The notes: a model not told the origin generated them from the letters alone. DNA of 64,000 bases from Isoptericola luteus (GCF_020297055.1 NZ_JAIXCQ010000005.1:186001-250000), one strand, 5' to 3'; positions 9,343 to 18,570 are shown, counted from the stretch's first letter. Numbers and translations are program-made.

Positions 9343-9358
9343 CGGCCCTCCGGGGCCG
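9343..9358 (+). terminator. Small GC-rich hairpin after ribH
   Basis: CGGCCC-TCCG-GGGCCG gives a 6-bp stem with a 4-base loop ten bases after the ribH stop. No T-run follows, so it is only a candidate end of the riboflavin transcript. Confidence 0.35.
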
Positions 9359-9414
9359 CCATCGGGCCTCGACGTACGTGTCTCTACGGAGAAGACGGGC
9401 GGAGCGGACCCGAT

Positions 9415-9488
<74 letters not shown>

Positions 9489-9493
9489 CAAAA

Positions 9494-9523
9494 GCCCAGG
9501 TGAGAGCTGTTTCTCACCTGGGC
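9494..9523 (+). terminator. Intrinsic terminator after tRNA-Pro
   Basis: GCCCAGGTGAG pairs perfectly with CTCACCTGGGC across an 8-base loop (11-bp stem), followed by ATTTGTCGTTT. It starts six bases after the tRNA and should end its transcript. Confidence 0.88.
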
Positions 9524-10025
9524 ATTTGTCGTTTCTGGTCGTTGCTGCGCGCCATTTCGACGGAGCGTTTGGACACTAGAGCCCTGCAGATCGATGGCGA
9601 TGGCGCCAGGTCTGGCAGTGATGACACCTTGAGAACCGCGGGGTTTCGGGCTTTGTCGGTTACGGGCGTGTGCGTGAGTCGCGGACTTGAAGTGGGGACT
9701 CTTTGGAACAGCCTGTGACACCGGTCGGCTGGCCGGAGACGGCGGAACCCCTGAGTAGCGGCCTCGTCGTGAGCGCTCTCTCGCCCATTCGCAAACGCTC
9801 GGATCTGCAGCAGCCCGAGGATCTCTGGTGGCAGCACTGGCGGGCGGTCACAGGCGACAGCCCTCCACGGTCGAACGTGGGGACACGCGGAGGGTCGAGT
9901 CGCAGGTAAGGACGGGACTCACCGGGTTTCACCGGGGCTCCGCTATGGGCCAGGCCGGAAGCAGAGAGCGACTGGACCCGCTCGTCACCCGCCGCTGTCA
10001 CACCAGGTGATGCCGCTCGGTCAGT
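9524..10025. other. About 500 bp without a recognised gene
   Basis: Short open frames occur on both strands but none has a ribosome-binding site, family resemblance or the third-position GC bias of its neighbours. The base composition near 9540-9700 looks less GC-rich than the flanks. It may be the edge of an old integration next to the tRNA; no integrase remnant was recognised. Confidence 0.5.
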
Positions 10026-10069
10026 GGGGATGAGGGGCTGCGAGAACCACGGCGCAGCCCCTCATCCCC
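10026..10069 (+). terminator. Perfect 17-bp inverted repeat in front of an NAD(P)-binding reductase gene
   Basis: GGGGATGAGGGGCTGCG (10026-10042) is repeated as its exact reverse complement at 10053-10069, with a 10-base loop. It ends 23 bases before the ATG of the next gene, which is an odd place for a terminator: it could stop incoming transcription, or, if inside the leader, control that gene. Confidence 0.55.
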
Positions 10070-10092
10070 CAGATTCCAGAGAGGTGTTTCCC

Positions 10093-10842
10093 ATGAAGGT
10101 TGTCGTCATCGGTGGGACCGGACTGATAGGTTCCAAGGTCGTCGAGAAGCTCAACGCCCACGGGCACGACGCGAGCCCCGCCGCCCCGCAGACCGGCTGC
10201 AACACGATCACCAACGAGGGGGTGACGGAGGCGGTCGCCGGAGCAGAGGTCCTGATCGACGTGTCCAACTCCCCGTCGTTCGCGGACGACGACGTCATGA
10301 ACTTCTTCGTGACGTCGACCAACAACCTGATCGCCGCGGCGAGGGAGGCGGGGGTCAAGCACTACGTCGCCCTGTCGATCGTCGGCGACGACCGGCTGCC
10401 GGACAGCGGGTATCTGCGTGCCAAGGTCGCGCAGGAGAAGCTGATCGTGGAGTCGGGCATCCCCTACACGATCGTCCGCGCTACCCAGTTCTTCGAGTTC
10501 TCCACCGCCATCGCCAACTCCTCCATGATCGACGGTAAGGCGCACCTGTCGACCGCCTACTACCAGCCGATGGCCTCCGACGACGTCGCCACGGCGGTCG
10601 GGCGGGCAGCGGCCGGCGAGCCGGTGAACGGCATCGCGGAGACGGGCGGCCCCGAGAAGGTCCGCATGTCGGAGTTCATCGCGGCGGCGCTGGCTCGCAC
10701 GGGGGACGAGCGGGAGATCGTCGCCGACCCGAGCGCGAAGTACTTCGGGACCGTGCTGAAGGACGACGACCTCGTCCCCGGCCCCGACGCGGTCCTGGGC
10801 ACGACGAGCTACGAGGAGTGGCTCGCCGGCTCCGGCCGCTGA
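10093..10842 (+). CDS. NAD(P)-binding reductase, NmrA/atypical SDR type
   Basis: 249 residues with the N-terminal dinucleotide-binding motif VVVIGGTGLIGSKVVEKL, followed by ALSIVGDDR and a YLRAKVAQEKLI helix as in the NmrA-like/NAD(P)H-binding group (Pfam NAD_binding_10 type). Such proteins are redox sensors or small quinone/NADPH reductases; the substrate cannot be told. The C-terminus (TTSYEEWLAG) is shared in style with the reductase at 39206-39967, so the two are probably paralogues. ATG 10093 begins directly at the Rossmann strand; the nearby large hairpin may affect expression. Confidence 0.85.
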   Translation: MKVVVIGGTGLIGSKVVEKLNAHGHDASPAAPQTGCNTITNEGVTEAVAGAEVLIDVSNSPSFADDDVMNFFVTSTNNLIAAAREAGVKHYVALSIVGDDRLPDSGYLRAKVAQEKLIVESGIPYTIVRATQFFEFSTAIANSSMIDGKAHLSTAYYQPMASDDVATAVGRAAAGEPVNGIAETGGPEKVRMSEFIAAALARTGDEREIVADPSAKYFGTVLKDDDLVPGPDAVLGTTSYEEWLAGSGR

Positions 10843-10990
10843 CCGAACGCTCGTCGTCCTGAGTCTTCCCCTCTCGGGGCGGCGAGCTGTCCGGTGCCTG
10901 GGCGTGCCCGCCCGGGCACCGGACGAACCTCGTTCGCCACCGTGCGGAAGATGTCGTGCCAGTGTGACGGACGGACCCGAGGAGACCGAC

Positions 10991-11992
10991 ATGGTGGGGC
11001 TCGACACGATGAATGCGGCCTACGTCGAGAGTCGTGGCCCGGCGAGCAGCATCCAGTACGGCCAGGTCCCCGTGCCCCGCTGCGGCCCGACCGACGTGCT
11101 CGTGCAGGTCGAGGCGGTGGCTGTGAACGCCGTCGACACCTTCGTGCGGTCCGGTGCCTATCAGACGGCGATGCCGTTCCCGTTCGTCGTCGGACGGGAC
11201 CTCGTGGGCACGGTCGTGGCGTGCGGATCGGGCATCACCGGCTTCAGGTCAGGCGACCTCGTCTGGACGAACAGCCTGGGACACGGTGGACGCCAGGGCG
11301 CGGCCGCCCAGTTCGCCGTCGTCGCCGCGGACAGGCTGTACCACGCGCCGCCCGGCGCAGACCCTGTTGAGCTGGTCGCTGTCGTCCACCCGGCCGCGAC
11401 CGCATACCTGGGGATCGTGGTGCACGGCCGCGCCCGGGCCGGCGAGACGGTCCTGGTCGCCGGAGCGGCGGGCCACGTGGGACGGGCGGCGACGGTCTTC
11501 GCGACCCGCGTCGGAGCGAGCGTCGTCGCGACGGCCAGCGCGACGGACCTCGACGCGTGCCGGCGGCTCGGCGCGCGCGAGGCCTTCGACTATCGCGATC
11601 CGCGGTTGGGCTACCTGCTGCGCGATGCGGCACCTGATGGCGTCGACGTGCACCTGGACACGTCCGGCCACCATGATCTCGAGCTCGCGGTCGAACTTCT
11701 GGCACAGAGGGGACGCGTCGTTGTCATGGCCGGCCTGTCCGAACATCCCGGTCTTCCGGTCGGGTCTCTCTACACCCGGGACGGTCGCATCGTCGGGTAC
11801 GCCATCAGCAACGCGTCGACGACGGAGCTTGCCGCTGCTGCGGAACTGATCAACGAGCTCGCGGGCGAGGGAACGTTGGAACCCGGCCCGATCGAGGAAC
11901 TTCCCCTCGATCGGGCCGGTGAGGCACACGCACGCCTGGAGACCGGGCAAGCGGCTGGAGTTCGCCTCGTCCTGAGGCCTGCGCACGGGTAA
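10991..11992 (+). CDS. Zinc-less alcohol dehydrogenase / quinone oxidoreductase (MDR family)
   Basis: 333 residues. GroES-like N-terminal fold (VPRCGPTDVLVQVEAVAVNA) and a Rossmann domain with VLVAGAAGHVGRAATVFA, typical of NADPH:quinone oxidoreductases of the medium-chain family. The zinc-binding cysteine cluster of true alcohol dehydrogenases is absent, which favours quinone or enone reduction. ATG 10991 follows GAGGAGA. Its 3' end nearly meets the SDR gene on the other strand (3 bp apart). Confidence 0.87.
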   Translation: MVGLDTMNAAYVESRGPASSIQYGQVPVPRCGPTDVLVQVEAVAVNAVDTFVRSGAYQTAMPFPFVVGRDLVGTVVACGSGITGFRSGDLVWTNSLGHGGRQGAAAQFAVVAADRLYHAPPGADPVELVAVVHPAATAYLGIVVHGRARAGETVLVAGAAGHVGRAATVFATRVGASVVATASATDLDACRRLGAREAFDYRDPRLGYLLRDAAPDGVDVHLDTSGHHDLELAVELLAQRGRVVVMAGLSEHPGLPVGSLYTRDGRIVGYAISNASTTELAAAAELINELAGEGTLEPGPIEELPLDRAGEAHARLETGQAAGVRLVLRPAHG

Positions 11993-11995
11993 GTC

Positions 11996-12967
11996 TCAGA
12001 TGTCGCCGATAGCGCGCATGCCGTAGTCCCACAGTCTGTCGGCGGACCCCGGATCCAGCGCGTGCTCCGCGACGCCACCGGGCTCTTCGTCGTCGGCCCG
12101 TACCGTGCGCGCCTCCTGGTTGTCCTCGAAGTAGCAGCCGGTCACATCCTTGAGGAGAGGCGACGTGGCCAGCAGCACGGACGTGGCGGCACCCTGCTCG
12201 GGCGTCTTGTAGTACGGCAGAGGCGTCAGCTTGCCTTCGCTGTCCATGACGCCGAACGCGCGCATCGTGTCGTCGTCCACGTGCCGCTGCAGGCGGGTGA
12301 GGATATATCCCGGGTTGGCGGAGTTGGCGGTGATGCCGTCCCGCATCCAGCGGCGCGCCCCCACGGTGAACAGGACGTCCGCCGACTTGGACTGCCCGTA
12401 GGCGCCCCATGGGTCGTACTGCCGTCGCTCGTATTGCGGGTCCTCGAAGTCGAAGGGCGAGTCTCGGTGCGCGCCGGAGCTGACGACGACGACGCGCGAG
12501 GACCCGGCCTCCCGCAGCGCTCCGTGAAGACCGACCGCCAAAGCGAAGTGGCCGAGGTAGTTCGTCGCGAGCTGGAGCTCCCAGCCGGCCGGCGAGAGCG
12601 TGCGTTCGGGTAGTGCGAGGATGCCGGCGTTCGCCACGAGGATGTCCAGCGGTCCGCTCCACGCCCGGACGAAGGACCGGACCGAGGCGAGGTCGGACAG
12701 GTCAAGTGCCTCGACGCGCACCCGCGCGGCTTGGTGCTCGGAGCTCAGCTCCTGGAGGAGCGCATCCGCCGACCGCGGGCGCCGGGTGGCGATCGTGACC
12801 TCCGCGCCGGCGGAATGTAGGGCGCGTACCGTCTCGGCGCCGAGGCCTGTGCTGCCTCCGGTGACCACGGCGCGTCGGCCAGTGAGGTCGATGCCGTCGA
12901 CGACGTCGCGGGCGCTGGCCTTGGGGGTGAACGGGGTCGTCACTCGACGGAGATCGTCGGTTGTCAC
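11996..12967 (-). CDS. Short-chain dehydrogenase/reductase
   Basis: 323 residues; cofactor motif AVVTGGSTGLGAETVRAL, NAG motif ILVANAGILALPE, catalytic Ser at VVVSSGAHRDS and the YGQSKSADVL active-site Tyr/Lys helix. It resembles the retinol dehydrogenase/WW-oxidoreductase-like branch (long SDRs of about 310 residues). GTG 12967 has AGGAGAG before it. The gene diverges from an AraC-type regulator across a 112-bp gap with an inverted repeat, so that regulator probably controls it. Confidence 0.9.
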   Translation of the reverse strand: MTTDDLRRVTTPFTPKASARDVVDGIDLTGRRAVVTGGSTGLGAETVRALHSAGAEVTIATRRPRSADALLQELSSEHQAARVRVEALDLSDLASVRSFVRAWSGPLDILVANAGILALPERTLSPAGWELQLATNYLGHFALAVGLHGALREAGSSRVVVVSSGAHRDSPFDFEDPQYERRQYDPWGAYGQSKSADVLFTVGARRWMRDGITANSANPGYILTRLQRHVDDDTMRAFGVMDSEGKLTPLPYYKTPEQGAATSVLLATSPLLKDVTGCYFEDNQEARTVRADDEEPGGVAEHALDPGSADRLWDYGMRAIGDI

Positions 12968-13022
12968 GTGTCTGCTCTCCTGGGATAGGTGGGGGCCTGG
13001 ATTCAGGCTAGGCCGCAAGTGT

Positions 13023-13068
13023 TGGACGATCTATATTCGAAGGTCTAGCAAACGTTCGTGATCGTCCA
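13023..13068. promoter_or_regulatory. Inverted repeat in the divergent SDR/AraC promoter region
   Basis: TGGACGATC (13023-13031) and GATCGTCCA (13060-13068) are exact reverse complements separated by 28 bp in the only gap between two divergent genes. It is a candidate binding site for the adjacent AraC-type regulator. Confidence 0.5.
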
Positions 13069-13079
13069 GCCTGATCGGG

Positions 13080-14000
13080 ATGCCGATGGATCCGCTCGAA
13101 GACGTTCTGACCCTGCTCTCGCCGCGCAGCCATCTCTCCGCCCGCCTTGCCGCCGGGGGAACGTGGGCGCTGCGGTTCGAGCCGCCGGAGGGAGTGAAGT
13201 TCAACGCCGTACGTCGTGGCTCGTGCGTGCTCGAGGTTGACGGGGTCGAGGGGGTGATCGAGCTGTCGCAGGGGGATTGCTACCTGCTCACGCGCCCTGC
13301 CCCCTTCGTGCTGCGAAGCGACCCGGCCGCCGTTCCTGTCGACGCGGGGCCGGTGTTCGCGCGGGCGGAACACGGTGTCGCCCGGGTGGGCTACGGCGAT
13401 GGGGTACTGCTCGTGGGTGGCGAGTTCTCCTTCGGAGCGCGCGCTCGGGAGCTCCTGATCGGCCGGCTGCCGCCAGTGGTTCACATCCCGGCGGGCAGTC
13501 GACATGCGGAGACGGTGGCGTGGGCGTTGTCCGAGATCGAGGACGAGCTCACGCACAGGCCGATGGCCTCGAGCGTGGTCGCCGAGCATCTCGCCACGGT
13601 CATGCTCGTCCATGTCCTGCGCCTGCACATCGCGCGGGACCCTCGCCCCGCGTCGGGCTGGATGGCGGGTCTCAGAGATCCCGTCGTGGCCGCTGCGCTC
13701 GCGCAGATGCACGGGGACCCGGCGCACCCGTGGACCGTGGCGGAGCTGGCGGCGCGGGCGTCGGTCTCTCGCTCCACCCTGGCCTCGCGGTTCAAGACCC
13801 TCGTGGGGATCGGGCCCCTGGACTACCTCACCCGTTGGCGTATCGAGCTCGCGGCTCGTCAGCTGCACGACGGGCAGATGACGGTCGCCAGTGTCGCCCA
13901 CTCGGTGGGCTACGGCACGGAAAGCGCCTTGAGCGTGGCGTTCAAGCGGGTCCTCGGGATGTCCCCGAGTGTCTATCGGCGTCGGCAAGGGACAACGTGA
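13080..14000 (+). CDS. AraC-family transcriptional regulator with cupin sensor
   Basis: 306 residues. The N-terminal half reads as a cupin_6-type domain (TWALRFEPPEGVKFNAVRRG, LSQGDCYLLTRPAPFVL); the C-terminal 95 residues form a two-helix-turn-helix AraC domain (WTVAELAARASVSRSTLASR and VASVAHSVGYGTESALSVAF, then GMSPSVYRRR). Regulators of this build usually sit beside and control an oxidoreductase gene, as here with the divergent SDR. ATG 13080 is used; ATG 13086 is also possible. Confidence 0.92.
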   Translation: MPMDPLEDVLTLLSPRSHLSARLAAGGTWALRFEPPEGVKFNAVRRGSCVLEVDGVEGVIELSQGDCYLLTRPAPFVLRSDPAAVPVDAGPVFARAEHGVARVGYGDGVLLVGGEFSFGARARELLIGRLPPVVHIPAGSRHAETVAWALSEIEDELTHRPMASSVVAEHLATVMLVHVLRLHIARDPRPASGWMAGLRDPVVAAALAQMHGDPAHPWTVAELAARASVSRSTLASRFKTLVGIGPLDYLTRWRIELAARQLHDGQMTVASVAHSVGYGTESALSVAFKRVLGMSPSVYRRRQGTT

Positions 14001-14015
14001 TGCCGTTGACGGCGA

Positions 14016-14047
14016 AGGTGGGTGGCCGCCGTGGCGGCCACCCACCT
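14016..14047. terminator. Bidirectional terminator between araC-type gene and hydrolase operon
   Basis: AGGTGGGTGGCCGCC is followed after two bases by its perfect reverse complement, ending 31 bases before the 3' end of the convergent hydrolase gene. A stem of this strength between two convergent genes should stop transcription from both sides even without a T-run. Confidence 0.7.
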
Positions 14048-14078
14048 GGGGTTCCACGAGGCGCCGGGGTGCGGCGCC

Positions 14079-14825
14079 TCAGGCGGCGTCGTGCGCGGCG
14101 CCGGCGGTCCTGAACTCCCTGAGCGCCTCGAGGATGGTGCCCGTGACCTCGTAGGGGCGCGAGACGGCGATCGCGTGCGAGGCGCCGGACACCTCGTTGA
14201 CGCTTCGAGCACGCGCACGCTGGGCCTCGAGACGCAGCTCTGCCGCCGGGATGTTGCGGTCCTGGTCGCCGAAGACGAACCACGACGGCAGGGTCTGCCA
14301 GGCGGGCGAGCTGGTGGGCAGCCCCTCGCTGAGCGCCACCTCGGTCACGGGGCGCTGGGTGCGGCCCATGTTCTGGGCGACGACTGCGGGGACGTCGGCT
14401 GCGAACTGGTCGTGGAACGCGTCGAGGCGGATCGTGAACTCGTTGCCCCCCGTGGACACCGGGTAGGCCGTGAGGGCGTCGCCCAGGGTGCTCCCGGGGA
14501 CGTGGGTCGAGAGCTCGAGCGCGCTTTCCCCATGGTCCGGGGCGAACGCCGAGACATAGACGAGCCCGACGACCGCCGGGTTGTCGGCGGCTGCCTCGGT
14601 GATCACGATTCCGCCGTACGAGTGGCCGACGAGCAGTACGGGCTTGCCGAGGCCGGAGATCACGTCGCGCAGGTAGGCCGCGTCGCTGGTGACGCTGCGC
14701 AGAGGGTTGGCGATCGCGATTGTGTCGATGTCGAGCTCGTGGAGCCGGTCGATGACGCCGTCCCAGCTGGCGGACTCGGCGAACGCGCCGTGCACGAGCA
14801 CGACGGTCGGGACTTGGGTACTCAT
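14079..14825 (-). CDS. Alpha/beta hydrolase (short, pimeloyl/EstC-like)
   Basis: 248 residues. The oxyanion-hole segment VVLVHGAFAESASW, nucleophile elbow VGHSYGG (Ser at about residue 78) and final His in SGASHAIAVSRP give a full catalytic triad pattern. It is clearly paralogous to the hydrolase at 30316-31056: both share PGSTLG, RPVTE/RPVTQ and SWFV..DRNIP landmarks in the same order. Substrate unknown. It is the last gene of a minus-strand run of three hydrolases with 24-26 bp gaps, so they are likely one operon. Confidence 0.88.
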   Translation of the reverse strand: MSTQVPTVVLVHGAFAESASWDGVIDRLHELDIDTIAIANPLRSVTSDAAYLRDVISGLGKPVLLVGHSYGGIVITEAAADNPAVVGLVYVSAFAPDHGESALELSTHVPGSTLGDALTAYPVSTGGNEFTIRLDAFHDQFAADVPAVVAQNMGRTQRPVTEVALSEGLPTSSPAWQTLPSWFVFGDQDRNIPAAELRLEAQRARARSVNEVSGASHAIAVSRPYEVTGTILEALREFRTAGAAHDAA

Positions 14826-14849
14826 GAGGGTTCTCCTGTCGTGAAGAGG

Positions 14850-15800
14850 TCAGCGTCCGTGGAGCACGGTGCGGAGGATGCCGACGGCCTGCGCGATCGC
14901 GCCGCTCGAGGCGGCCGACGGACGCAGCGGGTTGAGCATCATGAAGTCGTGGATGGTCGCGTTGTACCGGACGGTCGTGGTCCGGACACCGGCCTCGATG
15001 AGCTTGCGCGCGTAGGCCTCACCCTCGTCGCGCAGGACGTCGTTCTCGTCGACCACCACGAACGCCTCGGGCAGTCCAGCCAGGTCCGCGAGCGTGGCGC
15101 GCAGGGGCGACGCGGTGATCTCGGCACGCTTGGACAGGTCCGGCAGGTACGCGTCCCAGAACCACGCCATGGACTTCGCGAGCAGGAACGGCCCCTCGGC
15201 GAACTCCACGTAGCTGGCCGAGTCCTGCGCGGCGTCCGTCACCGGGTAGTAGAGCGACTGGTGCACGAAGGTCACGTCGCCACGCTGCTTGGCCATGATC
15301 GTCAGCGCCGCGGCCATGTTGCCGCCCACGGAGTCGCCGGCGACGGCGATCCGCTCGGGGTCGATGCCCAGGTCGGCTCCGTGGGCCATGATCCACTGCG
15401 CGGCCGCGTACCCCTGCTCGATCGCGACCGGGTACTGCGCCTCTGGCGACCGGTCGTACTCCACGAAGGCGACGGCGGCGTTGGCGCCGGTGGCGAGATC
15501 CCGCACCAGCCGGTCGTGGGTCCCGGCGTTGCCGAGGACCCAGCCGCCGCCGTGCATGTAGAGGATGGCGGGCAGAGGGGCGGCGGTCCCGGTCGGCTTG
15601 ACGACGCGCACGTGCACCTCGCCGACGTGCGCCGGGACGACGATCCACTCCTCCTCGACGTCGGGCTTGGAGGTCGGGAGGGCCTGGAGGTCGTCCAGGA
15701 CCTTCCTCGCGTCGTCGGGCGTCATCTCGTAGAAGAACGGCGGCTTCGCGGTCGCGTCGGCGATCGTCTGCGCCTCGGGCTCGAGGTAGTGGTTGCTCAT
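14850..15800 (-). CDS. Alpha/beta hydrolase, HSL-like (fold-3) esterase
   Basis: 316 residues. The hormone-sensitive-lipase family box ILYMHGGGWVLGNAGTHDRL, the nucleophile motif GDSVGGN, an Asp in VVDENDVLRDEG and a His in ATIHDFMML show a complete esterase active site. Such enzymes hydrolyse short acyl esters. The ATG at 15800 follows a GAAAGGA-type site and begins the recognisable protein; upstream extension is a shadow of the next hydrolase. Middle gene of the hydrolase operon. Confidence 0.92.
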   Translation of the reverse strand: MSNHYLEPEAQTIADATAKPPFFYEMTPDDARKVLDDLQALPTSKPDVEEEWIVVPAHVGEVHVRVVKPTGTAAPLPAILYMHGGGWVLGNAGTHDRLVRDLATGANAAVAFVEYDRSPEAQYPVAIEQGYAAAQWIMAHGADLGIDPERIAVAGDSVGGNMAAALTIMAKQRGDVTFVHQSLYYPVTDAAQDSASYVEFAEGPFLLAKSMAWFWDAYLPDLSKRAEITASPLRATLADLAGLPEAFVVVDENDVLRDEGEAYARKLIEAGVRTTTVRYNATIHDFMMLNPLRPSAASSGAIAQAVGILRTVLHGR

Positions 15801-15826
15801 GGTCTTTCCTTTCGGGAGAGCTGCGG

Positions 15827-16693
15827 TCAGCGGGTGGCGCGCACTGCCGCGGTGATGGTCCGGGTGACCTGGGTGGGGTGAGTGATGGGGCCGAGGTGGC
15901 CGGCGTGGTACCGGACGACGGTCGATCCGGCCTTGTCGGCCATGTCCTCCTGCGCGCTCGACGGGATCACCCGGTCCTCGGTGCCGATCAGGTACCAGCT
16001 CGGGATCGACTCCCACGCGGGCTTTCCGGAGGGCTCGTTCAGCGCTCCGAACGTGACGGGCCGCTGTGTCGCCCACAGTGCGAGCGCACGGTCACGGCTC
16101 AGGCCGGTGGCGAAGGACCGCAGGAACGTCGTGGACTTCAGGTACACGTCGGTCTCGGGCGTCGGCGGTAGCGCGGCGGGGACAAAGTCGAAGATCGTCG
16201 TCGGGTCGGACACCGACAGCGCCGAGTCGGGACCCGCGAGCTCCGCGACCGTCTCGCCCTCGGCGGGCACCGAGCCGTTGACGAACACCAGGGCCTGGAC
16301 GGCCGGGTCCCCGGCGGCGGCGTTGGTGATGACAGCGGCCCCGTAGGAGTGCCCGACGAGGACGATCGGCCCGTCGATGGTGGCGAGGAGCGTCTCGAGG
16401 TAGTCGGAGTCCGACTCGAGGGACCGCAGCGGGTTCGCCGGCGCGATCACGCGGTATCCGTCGGCCTGCAGCTGTCGGACGACGCCGGTCCAGCTCGACG
16501 CATCGGCCCACGCACCGTGGACCAGGACGATCGTGGGCTTCGAGCCGTGGCGCTCGCTGGTGTGGGCGTCCGCAGCCCCGGGGAGCGCGGCCACCGAGCC
16601 GATGGTGAACAGACTGACCAGCATCGCGAGGCCGGCTCGGCGGCGTGCCCTGCGCCGCGCCCTGCGAAGTGCGGAGCGAGTTGTCACGGTCAT
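15827..16693 (-). CDS. Secreted alpha/beta hydrolase
   Basis: 288 residues with an N-terminal signal: very basic start (RRARRRARRRA), a hydrophobic stretch and a likely cleavage after Ala-Asp-Ala near residue 45. The mature part has VLVHGAWADASSW, the nucleophile elbow VGHSYGAAV and a C-terminal HAGHLGPITHP His. It is the third, exported version of the same hydrolase type as 14079-14825. The double-Arg-rich start could point to Tat export, but a strict twin-Arg motif was not identified. Confidence 0.88.
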   Translation of the reverse strand: MTVTTRSALRRARRRARRRAGLAMLVSLFTIGSVAALPGAADAHTSERHGSKPTIVLVHGAWADASSWTGVVRQLQADGYRVIAPANPLRSLESDSDYLETLLATIDGPIVLVGHSYGAAVITNAAAGDPAVQALVFVNGSVPAEGETVAELAGPDSALSVSDPTTIFDFVPAALPPTPETDVYLKSTTFLRSFATGLSRDRALALWATQRPVTFGALNEPSGKPAWESIPSWYLIGTEDRVIPSSAQEDMADKAGSTVVRYHAGHLGPITHPTQVTRTITAAVRATR

Positions 16694-16839
16694 GAGAAGT
16701 CTCCCGTTCGGAGGGCGGAACCGCTGGGCGATGGCCCTCGCGGGACGGCGGATGTCGTCGCACTGATCGACCGGGCGTCCAGCACCTGCGTGACACGCGC
16801 CGTCGGCGGGAGCCCTCTCGGGCGGATCCCGGGAGGCCT

Positions 16840-18570
16840 CTACTCGACGAGCTTCCCGTCGGCCGAGACGTCGTGCATCCGTTCGGCGATGTCGGTCGGG
16901 ATCGGCGAGATGGCCTCCCGCTGCACGCCGTGGGCGGGGGACCACACCAGGTTGACCTGCAGCTCCGGATCGAGGTCGGGATAGTCGGACCGGTTGTGAC
17001 AACCGCGCGACTCCCGCCGCTCCAGCGCGGACTCCAGCGTGGCCCGGGCCGAGAGGACGGCAGAGCGAAGGTCGAAGGCGTGCGCGAGGTCCTGGTATCC
17101 GGCGATGTCGATGTGCACGCCGGCATGCGACATCCGGTCCTCGACCTCGTCCAGGGCAGCGAGCCCGGCGCGCAGGCCGACCTCGTCGCGGACGACTCCC
17201 GCGTGCTCCGTCATCAGGTCTCGGACGCTGCGCTGCATCGCCCGGACGTTCTGGTCGCCGTCGGCGTCGAGCAGCATGTCGATCGACGAGTCGGCATCCC
17301 GGATCGCCCCGAGCGACCGCCGCTGCGTCGCGAGCCCCGCCGAGTACTCGGCGGCCGAGCGACCGGTGATCCGGCCGTAGACCAGGAGCTCGATGAGAGA
17401 GTTCCCGCCGAGCCGGTTCGCGCCGTGCAGCCCGCTCGAGGCCTCCCCGATGGCGAAGAGCCCGTCGACGTCGGTGCTGTGATCCTCCGGGCGTACCCAG
17501 ACGCCGCCCATCGAGTAGTGGGCCGTCGGGGCGACCTCGATCGGGTCGCGCGTGACGTCCAGCATCTGCAGCTCCAGCAGCGTCTGGTAGACGCGCGGCA
17601 GCCGCGTGAGGATCGTCTCGCGCGGCAGGTGGGAGAGGTCCAGCCAGACGCCGCCGGAACGGCTTCCCCGACCCTCCTTGATCTCCGTGTACGACGCGAG
17701 CGCGACCCGATCGCGTGTCGACAGCTCCATGCGCTCGGGGTCGTACCGGGCCATGAATCGTTCGCCGAGGTTGTTGAGCAGGACTCCGCCCTCGCCACGT
17801 GCGGCCTCGCTGACGAGCGTTCCCGCGGCGTTCTCCGGCTCGACCAGCCCCGACGGGTGGAACTGCACCAGCTCGGCGTCGCGCAGCCTGGCCCCCGCGT
17901 CGGCAGCGAGGCGGAACGCATCGCCGGTGTTCTCGTCGCGGCGGGACGACGTGCGCCGCCAGATGCGGGTATGCCCGCCCGCGGCGAGGATCACGGCATC
18001 GGCGTGGATCAGGTATCGCGATCCGTCGGTGAGGTCGAAGCCGTACGCGCCGAAGACGACCCCGTCGTTCACCAGCAGCTGCGTGATGTAGACGGTCGAC
18101 AGCACCGGGATGTCCAACTGGGACGCGCGGTGGACGAGGGTCCGCTGGACCTCCAGTCCCGTGTAGTCGCCCACGAAGGCGGTGCGCCGGTAGGTGTGCG
18201 CGCCGAAGTACCGCTGCGCGATCCGTCCGTCGGGCTGCCGGTCGAAGCGCATGCCGTACCGCTCCAGGTCGTCGATGCCCCGCGGCGCGCTCTGGGCCAC
18301 GACCTGAACCGTCCGGGGGTCGGCCAGCAGGTAGCTCTCCTGGAGCGTGTCCGCCGCGTGCTGCTCCCAGGTGTCAGCGGGGTCCGTCGTCGCCAGTGCG
18401 GCATTGATGCCGCCTGCCGCGAGCGACGTATGGGCGTCGGACGCCGGCCGTTTGCCCACCGCGAGCACGGCGACCCCCGACTCCGCGAGCTCGATGGCGG
18501 CGCGAAGTCCTGAACCTCCGGTCCCGATCACGACGACCGAGGTGGCGAGCTGATGGACGCGTGGAGACAC
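16840..18570 (-). CDS. Fumarate reductase/succinate dehydrogenase-type flavoprotein (orphan)
   Basis: 576 residues. FAD-binding motif VVVIGTGGSGLRAAIELA, then HTSLAAGGINAAL, QFHPSGL and TAHYSMGGVWV, with the C-terminal helical domain, as in SdhA/FrdA. GTG 18570 has AGGAGG in front. No iron-sulphur (SdhB) or membrane-anchor genes are near, so it is not a normal respiratory complex; it may act as a soluble flavin reductase or an L-aspartate oxidase-like enzyme. It diverges from the LAL regulator at 18698, a likely regulatory link. Confidence 0.86.
   Translation of the reverse strand: MSPRVHQLATSVVVIGTGGSGLRAAIELAESGVAVLAVGKRPASDAHTSLAAGGINAALATTDPADTWEQHAADTLQESYLLADPRTVQVVAQSAPRGIDDLERYGMRFDRQPDGRIAQRYFGAHTYRRTAFVGDYTGLEVQRTLVHRASQLDIPVLSTVYITQLLVNDGVVFGAYGFDLTDGSRYLIHADAVILAAGGHTRIWRRTSSRRDENTGDAFRLAADAGARLRDAELVQFHPSGLVEPENAAGTLVSEAARGEGGVLLNNLGERFMARYDPERMELSTRDRVALASYTEIKEGRGSRSGGVWLDLSHLPRETILTRLPRVYQTLLELQMLDVTRDPIEVAPTAHYSMGGVWVRPEDHSTDVDGLFAIGEASSGLHGANRLGGNSLIELLVYGRITGRSAAEYSAGLATQRRSLGAIRDADSSIDMLLDADGDQNVRAMQRSVRDLMTEHAGVVRDEVGLRAGLAALDEVEDRMSHAGVHIDIAGYQDLAHAFDLRSAVLSARATLESALERRESRGCHNRSDYPDLDPELQVNLVWSPAHGVQREAISPIPTDIAERMHDVSADGKLVE

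Noticed and set aside
16873-18513. 546-codon open frame antisense to the orphan flavoprotein
   Set aside because: Shadow of a real gene with all SdhA motifs on the other strand.
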